A stretch of 38,947 nucleotides of DNA from Candidatus Latescibacterota bacterium (GTDB taxonomy: Bacteria; Latescibacterota; UBA2968; UBA8231): assembly GCA_022825185.1 (NCBI GenBank), contig JAJDYK010000330.1:1-38947 (forward strand), given 5' to 3'. A model generated the notes under the pieces. That model saw only the letters and a list, made by a program, of their open reading frames with translations, was not told the origin of the DNA and did no database searches. Shown here piece by piece: positions 1 to 7,505 of the stretch (position 1 is the first letter of the stretch; each line of letters begins with the position of its first letter). Both the position numbers and the translations under genes were made by a program.

Positions 1-1518
1 TTCTACGAAGGCAGTATCGGCCCCACGACTATCCCCTGGGCTAGCTGGTTGCCTCCCCTCGGCTACTGGCTGCTGTTCTACGCCGCCCTGTACCTCACCC
101 TCATCTCCATTGCCGTGATCCTGCGCCGCCAGTGGGTCGAACACGAGCGCTTGGCCTATCCCCTCGCCCAAGTGGCCCTAGCCATGATCGAGGACGAGGG
201 CCGGCCCTCCCTGCTCAAGCCCTTTTTTAAAAACAGGCTCATGTGGATCGGCTTTGCCATCCCCTTCCTAGTCGGCAGCCTCAATGCCCTGCACCATTAT
301 TTCCCCTCCGTGGCCCAGATCCAGCTAAACACCAACGTGTCCTTCTTCGGCACCAATCTGCCAGTCAACCTCAATTTCCTCATGCTGGGCTTCTCCTTCC
401 TCATCAATTCCACCCTCTCGCTCAGCCTGTGGTTCTTCCTCCTACTCTACACGCTGCAACAACACGTCCTCGGCCTGTTGGGCATCAATACCCTACAGGC
501 TACCCTCGGCCCCTGGAGCACCCCAGTGACCGGCCACCAGATGATGGGTGCCCTGATCGTAATGGTGGGAGCGGGCCTGTGGGTGGGGCGGCACCACTTG
601 GCCGAGGTGTGGCGTCAAGCCCTGTCCAAGAAGGCCTCAGTTGACGATGCCGATGAGATCATGTCCTACCGCAGCGCCCTGTTGGGGCTGCTCGTCGGCA
701 CTGCGGGCATGACCATGTGGCTGTGGCAAAGCGGCATTCCCGCCTGGATCGCGCCGCTGTTCGTCTTTGCGGCCCTCGTCATCTTCATCGGCCTGACGCG
801 CGCCATTGTCGAGGCCGGCATCCCCACATTGAGCCCGGCCATGGTGCCCCTGGGCTTCGTGGTTTCCGGGGTAGGCGTCCCGGCCTTGGGAGCCAAGGGC
901 ATGGTGGCTTCGGCCTACACCCTCATCTGGGTCGGCGAATTGCTGGTCTTTATGATGGCCCCTCTGTCCAACGGCCTGCGCCTGACCAGCGAGACCGCGG
1001 GCAACCGGCGTCGGCTCCTGTGGGGCATTGTCGGGGCCATGTTCATCACCCTAGCCGTCTCCATCTACTACACCCTCCACCTAGCCTATGACTACGGCGG
1101 AGTCAATCTCCACAACCAGTTCTTCGGCCAGAGCTTCCCGAGCTATCCCTCTCGATTCGCCCTGCGCAAATTGAGCGAGCCCTCCGGCGTCAGCGTCGAT
1201 GGCTGGCTCTGGACCTTGAGCGGCGGCCTAGTAATGGCCCTCCTCATGATCGCCCGCCAGCGCCTGATGTGGTGGCCCTTCCATCCACTGGGCTTTGCCG
1301 TCAGCGCCGGGTGGACCATGCGCTACATCTGGTTCTCCATCTTTTTGGCTTGGCTGATCAAACTCGCCATCCTGCGCTACGGCGGCGTTGGTCTATACCA
1401 CAAAATCCGCCCCTTTTTTCTCGGCCTGATCGCCGGTCAATTCGCCACCGGAGGTCTATGGCTGGTCATCGACGCGTTTACCGGCACAGTGGGCAATGTC
1501 ATTCCGGTGATGTTCTGA
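1..1518 (+). CDS. OPT-like polytopic membrane transporter (DUF6785/DUF6784 type), 5' end missing
   Basis: The frame is open from the first base, so the gene begins upstream of the window; a TTG at 49 is an internal codon, not a convincing start. About 505 residues are visible, mostly hydrophobic membrane segments. It is a paralogue of the complete transporter at 11879-13924. The two share a motif LRRQW(V/I)(E/D)(H/N)ERL(A/V)YPL near the start of the visible part, (D/D)DADEI(M/L)SYR in a middle loop, a WWP-HPLG segment, and the C-terminal FTGTVGNVI. By alignment about 190 N-terminal residues are missing. Such proteins resemble the oligopeptide-transporter superfamily and are annotated by DUF number; substrate unknown. 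It lies convergent to higA, with only 11 bases between the stops. Confidence 0.75.
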   Translation, partial: FYEGSIGPTTIPWASWLPPLGYWLLFYAALYLTLISIAVILRRQWVEHERLAYPLAQVALAMIEDEGRPSLLKPFFKNRLMWIGFAIPFLVGSLNALHHYFPSVAQIQLNTNVSFFGTNLPVNLNFLMLGFSFLINSTLSLSLWFFLLLYTLQQHVLGLLGINTLQATLGPWSTPVTGHQMMGALIVMVGAGLWVGRHHLAEVWRQALSKKASVDDADEIMSYRSALLGLLVGTAGMTMWLWQSGIPAWIAPLFVFAALVIFIGLTRAIVEAGIPTLSPAMVPLGFVVSGVGVPALGAKGMVASAYTLIWVGELLVFMMAPLSNGLRLTSETAGNRRRLLWGIVGAMFITLAVSIYYTLHLAYDYGGVNLHNQFFGQSFPSYPSRFALRKLSEPSGVSVDGWLWTLSGGLVMALLMIARQRLMWWPFHPLGFAVSAGWTMRYIWFSIFLAWLIKLAILRYGGVGLYHKIRPFFLGLIAGQFATGGLWLVIDAFTGTVGNVIPVMF

Positions 1519-1529
1519 CGCTTCTCAAG

Positions 1530-1919
1530 CTATGGGGAAAAGCCCATTAGTAAATCCGCTGGAATGCCCAAATGCGTTCTCAACGCGCCAATCTGCCGAA
1601 TAGAGAGCGGGCGAATTCCATTAAAAAATTCCGATGTTCGGCTTCTACCGCCCAACCACTTCGCCAGATCGGCCCGGGAAAGGCCCTTCTGCTCCAGCAT
1701 AAAATCAACCACTTCTTGGGGCGTGGGCTTCTCATAAGCCGGGAAATGAGAATCTTCATAAGCCTGCACCAGAACAGATAGAAACTCCAGCCGCTCATAC
1801 TCCTCCGATCCAGGCTGAGGATCTGTGTCGAGGAGGGCATCGATTTCGGTGACGGCGATATCGTATTCTTCTTTGTCTCTCAACACATGAGTTTTAGTAA
1901 AATCGAGTACTTCAGCCAT
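1530..1919 (-). CDS. higA: HigA-type antitoxin / XRE-family HTH regulator
   Basis: The 129-residue protein has an acidic N-terminal helical part (about 1-60) and a C-terminal helix-turn-helix (about 65-120). The segment QEVVDFMLEQKGLSRADLAKW and the following SRTSEFFNG, LSIRQIGAL and LGIPADLLMG match the HigA antitoxin pattern (COG5499 type). Such antitoxins neutralise HigB, an mRNA-cleaving toxin, and repress their own promoter. In this family the toxin gene comes first, and the remnant of a HigB-like frame ends 14 bases upstream. A good ribosome site (AAGGAG) precedes the ATG. Because the toxin is truncated, this is probably an orphan antitoxin or regulator. Symbol given by family. Confidence 0.8.
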   Translation of the reverse strand: MAEVLDFTKTHVLRDKEEYDIAVTEIDALLDTDPQPGSEEYERLEFLSVLVQAYEDSHFPAYEKPTPQEVVDFMLEQKGLSRADLAKWLGGRSRTSEFFNGIRPLSIRQIGALRTHLGIPADLLMGFSP

Positions 1920-1933
1920 TGGGTACTCCTTAG

Positions 1934-2059
1934 CTATAACGTGCCTGTCTGCTTCCGACGATCGTATTCTGCGTGCGTGAGGACATGGCGGATATACACT
2001 CTTCCCAAATCATAGCGCATATCCACAATTAGCCAGGCGAAAATGGGGGGCTGCGCCAT
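1934..2059 (-). pseudogene. higB: 3' remnant of a HigB-family mRNA interferase toxin
   Basis: Hand translation gives a 41-residue frame starting at an ATG at 2059 and ending TAG at 1934. It contains DMRYDLGRVYIRHVLTHAEY and a short basic tail. This matches the C-terminal end of HigB_toxin proteins, in which a beta-strand with VYIRF is followed by THxEYD. Intact family members are about 95-105 residues, so more than half is missing. The frame upstream is closed by the TAA of the mannonate dehydratase-like gene two codons before the ATG, so no N-terminal half is present in this frame. The position directly before higA is the expected toxin slot. I infer a deletion or replacement that removed the toxin's 5' part. 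Confidence 0.7.
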
Positions 2060-2062
2060 GCC

Positions 2063-3046
2063 TTAGAACTCCTCCACCGCCTGCAAGGCCGCGTGTATAT
2101 AGCCAAAGGCATAGGCAAAGCCGACTTTGCCCGGCTCGGGGCCGCTGATCCCAGGGACGTGATCCGGCATGATCATGTACTCGTAGCCAACCTCCTTGTA
2201 CACCTTCAGCGCCCGGATCATATTGATGTCTCCCTCGTCGGGAAAGACCTCGACGAAGTTCCCCAAGCCCCCTTTGATATTGCGGAAGTGGACGTTGAAA
2301 ATCTTCTTGCGCTCGCCGAAGTAGCGAATAACATCAAAAATCTCCTCCGCCGGATTGGCCAGTGCCTCGGACATGCAGCCCTGGCAGAAATTCAGGCCGT
2401 TGTACGGACTGTCGTAGAGCGCGATGAGCTTTTTGAAACCCTCGGCCATCCCCAAGGGACGCGCCACACCTCGGTACGTATTGCCCACGCCAATGCCCGG
2501 ATCGGACGGATGGCAGGCCATCTGGACTTTGTACTCTTCGGCCACGGGCATGATCTCCTGCAGCCAGTGGTCAATGCGTTCCCACATCTCGTCTTCATCG
2601 GCCGGCCCGTCTTCAAACTCGCCCAGCGATTGGTCCAATTTGTCCAGCTCAAAGGTCGATACTGTGGCTCCCCCGCGCCCCGTCTTCGAGGGCGTCCTCA
2701 GGTGGCCCAAGATGGTGATATTGTAGTTGAGGCCGCGGATGCCGGCCTCGCCCGCCATCCGCACCGTCTCTTTCATCCAGTCGAGCTGGCGGTCGCGCTC
2801 GTCGCTCGGCTTGAGAAAGATCGCCCCGGCCTCGTTGTCGTAGGCGCTGCGCGATCCCAAAGGGATGTGAATCATCTCCATGCTAATGTCGTGTTTGGCC
2901 CACCGCTCCTTCATCTGCAGCAGCATGTCCGTACTCCACTCCCGCCACGGCGCGGCAGGCGTCTGATCGACGTTTTTGATGCCGAGTTGCGACAAGACCT
3001 TCATTTCTTCGTCGGTCTGTTCCCCGAATTGCGATCCAATGTACAT
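2063..3046 (-). CDS. Mannonate dehydratase-like TIM-barrel enzyme (UxuA family)
   Basis: The 327-residue protein resembles UxuA, which removes water from D-mannonate to give 2-keto-3-deoxy-D-gluconate in hexuronate breakdown. Supporting segments are MEMIHIPLGS, the ACHPSDPG metal-site-like stretch in the middle, NFCQGCMSE, FNVHFRNIKGG, a VEVFPDEGDINM segment and IMPDHVPG near the C-terminus. These match the order of the xylose-isomerase-like barrel in this family. It is shorter than E. coli UxuA (394 residues), as many family members are. The next gene upstream on the same strand is an HpcH/HpaI aldolase 60 bases away, so the two probably form an operon that makes and then cleaves a 2-keto-3-deoxy sugar acid. 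The exact substrate is not certain. Confidence 0.8.
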   Translation of the reverse strand: MYIGSQFGEQTDEEMKVLSQLGIKNVDQTPAAPWREWSTDMLLQMKERWAKHDISMEMIHIPLGSRSAYDNEAGAIFLKPSDERDRQLDWMKETVRMAGEAGIRGLNYNITILGHLRTPSKTGRGGATVSTFELDKLDQSLGEFEDGPADEDEMWERIDHWLQEIMPVAEEYKVQMACHPSDPGIGVGNTYRGVARPLGMAEGFKKLIALYDSPYNGLNFCQGCMSEALANPAEEIFDVIRYFGERKKIFNVHFRNIKGGLGNFVEVFPDEGDINMIRALKVYKEVGYEYMIMPDHVPGISGPEPGKVGFAYAFGYIHAALQAVEEF

Positions 3047-3106
3047 AGCGTATCCTCCGAAAGGTCGGTTTAGTAATAGACGATTAACATACGGCTACGG
3101 CCAAAG

Positions 3107-3844
3107 TTAGCTCGGCGCATCCCCCTGGAAAAGCGTAAACCCCATCTCCAGGTACTTGTCGCGTTCTTCGGGGCTAGTACCCGTTCCCATCGCCAGACTG
3201 ATGCCAGTACCCGCCAATTGCGCGGCGACGTTGCGCACACAGTCATCGACCGTGCGCAGCGGATAGTCCGGGTGATCCTCCAAGCTGAAGGAAAGGTCGT
3301 TGGGCCCAAACGTGACCACACTCACGCCCGGCTTGGCCAATTTGCGGATATTGGTCACCGCTTCGACGGATTCTACTTGGATCGCCAAAATTGCGTAGTC
3401 ATTCCACCACGCCGCATAGGCGCGTCGGTCTATCCCTTGAGTCGAGCCGCGCAGGCCGCGGCGATGCGCACCACCCCAACTGCGCCGTCCAATGGGGCCG
3501 TAGTAGGCATAGGCAATGGCGTCATCTACAGTCTCCGGCTCCATGACCTCGGGGATCAAGACCGTGCTGGGACCCAAGTCGAGATAGCGCCCGACCATGT
3601 GCGCCTGCCGAGTGTGCGGGATGCGCAATTGCACGTCGATATCCAACTCTTCGGCCGCCCGGCAGTAGGCGACCAATTGCTCTTCGCTAAAGGGAGTGTG
3701 CTGGCTGTCGATCCAGATGTAGTCGAACTCGCCGGTTGCCCATATATCGGCCAATTCCTCCTTGGTCGTGGTCAGCGAACCGCGCAGGGCGGTTAGCACT
3801 TCGCCGTCTCGCATGCGCTGTCTGAGCGTCTTCTTCTGCGCCAT
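3107..3844 (-). CDS. HpcH/HpaI family aldolase (2-keto-3-deoxy acid aldolase type)
   Basis: The 245-residue protein has the class II HpcH/HpaI pattern: FDYIWIDSQH with His49 at the catalytic-histidine position, LRIPHT with Arg74, IQVESVEAV with Glu158, and FGPNDLS with Asp183; the last two sit where the family binds its divalent metal. Such enzymes reversibly cleave 2-keto-3-deoxy acids to pyruvate and an aldehyde. The glycine/arginine-rich SWGGAHRRGLRG replaces the more usual loop after the YYGPIGRR segment. An AGGAG ribosome site lies just before the ATG. It is the first gene of the likely two-gene unit with the mannonate dehydratase-like gene, consistent with splitting of a keto-deoxy sugar acid without phosphorylation. 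Substrate assignment is inference. Confidence 0.82.
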   Translation of the reverse strand: MAQKKTLRQRMRDGEVLTALRGSLTTTKEELADIWATGEFDYIWIDSQHTPFSEEQLVAYCRAAEELDIDVQLRIPHTRQAHMVGRYLDLGPSTVLIPEVMEPETVDDAIAYAYYGPIGRRSWGGAHRRGLRGSTQGIDRRAYAAWWNDYAILAIQVESVEAVTNIRKLAKPGVSVVTFGPNDLSFSLEDHPDYPLRTVDDCVRNVAAQLAGTGISLAMGTGTSPEERDKYLEMGFTLFQGDAPS

Positions 3845-4010
3845 AATGACTCCTGTCTTAGTGGTCTAATTGAATGGGAAAGAACCCGTGGTTAGATTGG
3901 ATAAAACCAAATAGGAAGGTGAATAAATTGACATGATCGCGAAAGAGCTTTCTTCTGCCCCGGCCCAACTAGCCTACAGCGAGCCAGAATAACTAGAATA
4001 AGGACTTAAC

Positions 4011-6086
4011 ATGCAATACACATCACAACAAAATGATTGGTTGGTTCAGCCCTTTCGCCAACCCGCTTTAGTAAAAGAAAAGGACAGTCAACTTATTCTC
4101 GACAATGGACTCATTCGCCGAACATTCGCTACCACACCTAATTTCGCAACGGTTGATTATACCAATCAAATCACCGGTAATACCCTTCTTCGCGCCATCA
4201 AACCAGAGGTGGTACTTGCGATTAACGGAAACGAATATGAAGTGGGAGGATTGAAAGGACAGCCCGACTACGCCTATCTTGATTCGGATTGGATCGCGGA
4301 TTTGACCAGTGATGAGAACGCATTTCAATTTCGCGAATATAGGGTCGGTAAACCTGAAATCCGCTATCCGTGGGTACACAGGCGTTCTACGACATCATCA
4401 GTCCATCCACCAGAAGGTGTGAAACTGACGGTTGTGTTCTCACCGCCGCCATCCGCTAATTCCCTTCAGGTATGCGTGCATTATGAATTATACCAAGGCA
4501 TTTCAGCACTGTCCAAGTGGATCACTATTCACAATGAGAGCCAAGAACCGATTCAACTTGATGCCTTAAACTGTGAAATCCTTGCTGTCAACGAGCAGGA
4601 AAAGTATCGGCTACATGTCGAGAGCGATTATGCCTTCAGCGGAATGGAAACGACACACTGGGGACCAGATGCAGATTACAAGACGCAAGTCGATTATAAC
4701 TATCAGATGCCACTGTTGATGACAAGCCGCTATCCGCTCGGTCCGGGAGTCCTTCTTCAACCGGGTGAGACCTTCAAGAGCTTCCGCACCTTCGAGATTC
4801 TACATGATAGTGATGCGCGTGAGCGAAAAGGACTCGCCCGCCGTAAGATGTATCGCACGGTCGCGCCACAGGTCACGGAGAATCCAATTTTCATGCACGT
4901 TCGGAGTGCCGAGCCAGATGCTGTCCGTTTAGCGATCGATCAGTGCGCCGAAGTCGGATTTGAAATGGTGATTATGACCTTTGGCAGCGGATTCAATATT
5001 GAGAGCGAAGATCCGGAATACATAACCACAATGAAAGAATTGACCGATTATGCCCACCACAAAGGTATTCAACTCGGCGGCTATACACTGATATGTGCTT
5101 CGCGGAATGCGGGTGAAAATTTCAACTGTGTTGACCCAGACACCGGGCAACCTGGAAGTAGGTTTGGACAGAGTGCTTGTCTGGCGAGCAGATGGGCAGA
5201 TGGTTATTTCCAACGAGTGCTGAATTTCATGGATGCAACCGGAATAGATATCATAGAGACTGACGGTCCGTATCATGGTGACATCTGTGCTGCAACGACG
5301 CACGAGCATCATAACGGTTTAGCGGATTCGCAGTTGCGTCAGTGGGAAGCGTGCGTTCATTTTTACCACGAATGTCGAAAACGCGGTATCTATATCAATT
5401 CGCCAGATCAGTATTACCTCAACGGTTCAAACAAATGCGGGATGGGCTATCGCGAAACGAACTTCAGCTTGCCCCGCGAGCGGCAAATTTTAATTGCTCG
5501 GCAGAATATCTACGATGCCACGTATGAAAAGACGCCCAGTATGGGTTGGATGTTCGTCCCGTTGGTGGAATACCACGGCGGCGGAGCAGCCGCAACGTTT
5601 GAGCCGCTTTGTGAACACCTTGATGACTACGAATCACATCTCGCACAGAACTTCGGCAGCGGTGTGATTGCGTGCTATCGCGGCCCTCGACTTTTTGATA
5701 CTGAACAGACGAAAACTGTCGTTAAGAAATGGGTTGACTTCTACAAAAAGTATCGCCCAATATTGGATTCAGACCTCATTCACGTGCGCCGCCCAGATGG
5801 CCGCTCTATTGATTGTGTCCTCCATGCCAACGCGCAAATCAATCCCTGTGGACTCGCGATGCTCTATAATCCTACACGAACGGTACAACGGATGACTTTG
5901 AAATTACCACTCTATTATACCGGGCTGTCTGAAATTGCCAAGGTTCGTGAAAAAGAAGGAGAATCCAAATGCTACAAAATCGACCGACATTACAACATTG
6001 AGATTCCAATTGAGATGGAAACAAGGAGCGTTAGTTATCTCGTTATTGAACCTGAAGTCCGCAGCGGCCTCCGCCCCAAGCCCTAA
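4011..6086 (+). CDS. Putative alpha-galactosidase-like glycoside hydrolase
   Basis: The 691-residue protein has no obvious signal peptide. The N-terminal half (about 1-280) looks like a beta-sandwich, and about 285-600 looks like a TIM barrel of the GH27/GH36 clan. Candidate catalytic acids are Asp418 in GIDIIETDGPYHGD and Asp466 in YINSPDQYYLNG, both at strand ends; the assignment is by pattern only. LTDYAHHKGIQLGGY is the typical strand leading into such a barrel. AAGGAC lies before the ATG. The gene is visibly AT-richer than its neighbours, and its last codons turn abruptly GC-rich. It is divergent from the sugar-acid aldolase. Substrate unknown; the family call is moderate. Confidence 0.55.
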   Translation: MQYTSQQNDWLVQPFRQPALVKEKDSQLILDNGLIRRTFATTPNFATVDYTNQITGNTLLRAIKPEVVLAINGNEYEVGGLKGQPDYAYLDSDWIADLTSDENAFQFREYRVGKPEIRYPWVHRRSTTSSVHPPEGVKLTVVFSPPPSANSLQVCVHYELYQGISALSKWITIHNESQEPIQLDALNCEILAVNEQEKYRLHVESDYAFSGMETTHWGPDADYKTQVDYNYQMPLLMTSRYPLGPGVLLQPGETFKSFRTFEILHDSDARERKGLARRKMYRTVAPQVTENPIFMHVRSAEPDAVRLAIDQCAEVGFEMVIMTFGSGFNIESEDPEYITTMKELTDYAHHKGIQLGGYTLICASRNAGENFNCVDPDTGQPGSRFGQSACLASRWADGYFQRVLNFMDATGIDIIETDGPYHGDICAATTHEHHNGLADSQLRQWEACVHFYHECRKRGIYINSPDQYYLNGSNKCGMGYRETNFSLPRERQILIARQNIYDATYEKTPSMGWMFVPLVEYHGGGAAATFEPLCEHLDDYESHLAQNFGSGVIACYRGPRLFDTEQTKTVVKKWVDFYKKYRPILDSDLIHVRRPDGRSIDCVLHANAQINPCGLAMLYNPTRTVQRMTLKLPLYYTGLSEIAKVREKEGESKCYKIDRHYNIEIPIEMETRSVSYLVIEPEVRSGLRPKP

Positions 6087-6092
6087 GGAGGT
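6085..6092 (+). promoter_or_regulatory. Strong ribosome binding site for the 119-residue gene
   Basis: AAGGAGGT, a near-perfect anti-16S match, overlaps the stop codon of the glycosidase-like gene and sits four bases before the ATG at 6097. It decides the start of the next gene against earlier in-frame codons inside the glycosidase gene. Confidence 0.75.
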
Positions 6093-6096
6093 CCAC

Positions 6097-6456
6097 ATGA
6101 AGCATCCCAAGTTCAACGCGAAGAAGACGCACGCCGTCACCGAACGAGTGATCCGCAGTTGGTGCGGCGTATCCACCGCCTACCTTTTGAGTGTCGAGGC
6201 CTGCCAGAGGCGGGCCGCGGAACTAAGGGCGCGCGGTGCCGAGGACCTCCTTGCCTCCAGTGGTCTTGGAGAACACTCTGGGTCGTATTCGACCGTAGCC
6301 CACGACAGTCTGATGTACGGCATGGAGATGACCCTGAAGGCTGCGCAGATGATCGACGGGTACCATGATCTGGGGGTTCCACCGACCGCCCGAAGGGTTG
6401 TCCTGACCCCGGATGTCCAAAATGCACTTCACCATGCCGTCCGATTGGGCTGCTGA
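6097..6456 (+). CDS. Unrecognised 119-residue protein
   Basis: I do not recognise this family. The start is fixed by the AAGGAGGT site. The protein begins with a basic, helical stretch (MKHPKFNAKKTHAVTERVIR), then a cysteine-containing segment, an Ala/Arg-rich helix (RRAAELRARGAEDLL), a Ser/Gly loop and helices around YGMEMTLKAAQMIDGYHDLG, ending RLGC. It has no signal peptide or membrane segment. It starts ten bases after the glycosidase-like gene, suggesting translational coupling, yet its base composition is GC-rich, unlike that gene. It could be a real small cytosolic protein or the surviving part of a gene disrupted where the AT-richer gene was inserted. Confidence 0.45.
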   Translation: MKHPKFNAKKTHAVTERVIRSWCGVSTAYLLSVEACQRRAAELRARGAEDLLASSGLGEHSGSYSTVAHDSLMYGMEMTLKAAQMIDGYHDLGVPPTARRVVLTPDVQNALHHAVRLGC

Positions 6457-6574
6457 AACGCGCTCCGTTCCGTATAGTATTGTTCTCACTCAAATTATAC
6501 GACTTTAAGATCGCGCGTTTAGGTATGTAATTCCCATAAGTAGAAAGCGATTCACCTTTGACCAAGAGACAGAC

Positions 6575-6603
6575 TTGACAGATTGTCGATTTTCTTTTAT
6601 CAA
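6575..6603 (+). promoter_or_regulatory. Candidate sigma-70 promoter for the Phd/PIN operon
   Basis: TTGACA at 6575-6580 is a perfect -35 hexamer. After a 17-base spacer comes TATCAA (6598-6603), a 4/6 match to the -10. It lies 88 bases before the antitoxin ATG. A direct repeat AAGTGGAGTC at 6602-6611 and 6675-6684 flanks the leader and could be an operator, though the second copy also contains the ribosome site. The rest of 6457-6690 holds no gene that I can see. Confidence 0.45.
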
Positions 6604-6690
6604 GTGGAGTCAGGGTTTCTGGACATGCTCGACAAGACCTAGCAGCCTAGACCGAGACAACCTAAAACTACAAAAAGTGGAGTCCGCACA

Positions 6691-6984
6691 ATGGCCGCGA
6701 TCCTTAAACTTCAAGACGCCAGTAGCACGTGGCGTCGATTCATAACGGGCCTACGTACCAAGCCTCAGAAAGCCATCATACAAGACGAGCAGAACCGCAA
6801 CTTGGGTGTGGTATTGCCAATGGAAGAATATCTCCTATACGAGCAGGAGTGGGAAAAAGACTTTGCGGTAGCCGATCGCATCCAAGAGAAAATGAAGGGT
6901 TATAATTCTGCGTACGTCGAGAAACAGATCGAGAAAGCCGTAGCTGAAGTAAAGGCCGCCTCAAATCCCACTAAGCCTCTTTAG
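6691..6984 (+). CDS. Phd/YefM-type antitoxin partner of the PIN toxin
   Basis: The 97-residue protein has the shape of a short antitoxin: an N-terminal part that would bind DNA (about 1-60) with PQKAIIQDEQNRNLGVVLPMEEY, the region where Phd/YefM antitoxins carry 'V...G...AVL...Y', followed by an acidic and lysine-rich helical tail (about 60-95) that would wrap the toxin. The toxin gene starts three bases after its stop, the standard antitoxin-first arrangement. GTGGAG upstream serves as ribosome site. Expected role: neutralise the PIN RNase and repress the operon. The partner gene makes the call firmer than the sequence alone. Confidence 0.7.
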   Translation: MAAILKLQDASSTWRRFITGLRTKPQKAIIQDEQNRNLGVVLPMEEYLLYEQEWEKDFAVADRIQEKMKGYNSAYVEKQIEKAVAEVKAASNPTKPL

Positions 6985-6987
6985 ACG

Positions 6988-7413
6988 ATGCTGTGCGTTG
7001 TACCGGATGTCAACGTACTGGTCAGCTCGATTATTACTCCCTCTGGTACACCAGGCCGTATTTATGCGGCTTGGAGACGGCGGGATCTCGTATTCATCAC
7101 TTCGCCAGCTATCATTGACAAGACCGTCGAGGTCTTGCGCCGTCCTCACATTATAGACGAATTTCCAATTGACGAAGCCGATATCCAAGCACTGCAATCC
7201 CTTCTCAGACGAAGGACGGTTTCCACGCCTGGTGCGCTTGATCTACAGGTCATCAGAGAGGACGCCGAAGACAACACGATCCTCGCGGCGGCCGTTGAAG
7301 GGCGGGCGCATTGCATCATCTCGGGTGACCGGCACCTAAAAAATTTAGGCGAATACCAAGGCATTTCCATCCTATCTCCGGCCGAATTCGTAGCACAACA
7401 CCACATTCCATAA
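6988..7413 (+). CDS. PIN-domain toxin RNase
   Basis: The 141-residue protein is a PIN domain of the 'putative toxin-antitoxin system toxin component, PIN family' kind (COG1569). Acidic residues expected to hold Mg2+ are Asp7 in VVPDVNVLVSS, Glu48 in DKTVEVLRRP, Asp92/Asp95 in REDAEDNTIL and Asp114 in ISGDRHL. Such toxins cut RNA, often tRNA or rRNA, when the antitoxin is lost. It follows the antitoxin gene with a three-base gap. Length is normal and all key residues are present, so it appears intact. Confidence 0.87.
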   Translation: MLCVVPDVNVLVSSIITPSGTPGRIYAAWRRRDLVFITSPAIIDKTVEVLRRPHIIDEFPIDEADIQALQSLLRRRTVSTPGALDLQVIREDAEDNTILAAAVEGRAHCIISGDRHLKNLGEYQGISILSPAEFVAQHHIP

Positions 7414-7505
7414 TACTTCACAAAATGCGCTGCCAAAGTCGGTATATCTTCGCGCCGCTGGTTGTAGGATCAGTATTGCGTTGCGCGAGAAAGGGCTACG
7501 CTGGC

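Noticed and set aside
2093..3073. Long open frame on the plus strand opposite the mannonate dehydratase-like gene
   Set aside because: It mirrors the real gene; composition is typical of a GC-rich antisense shadow, with no family resemblance and no ribosome site.
3928..3956. TTGACA upstream of the glycosidase gene as a promoter
   Set aside because: No acceptable -10 hexamer lies 16-18 bases downstream, and the distance to the ATG offers no other support.
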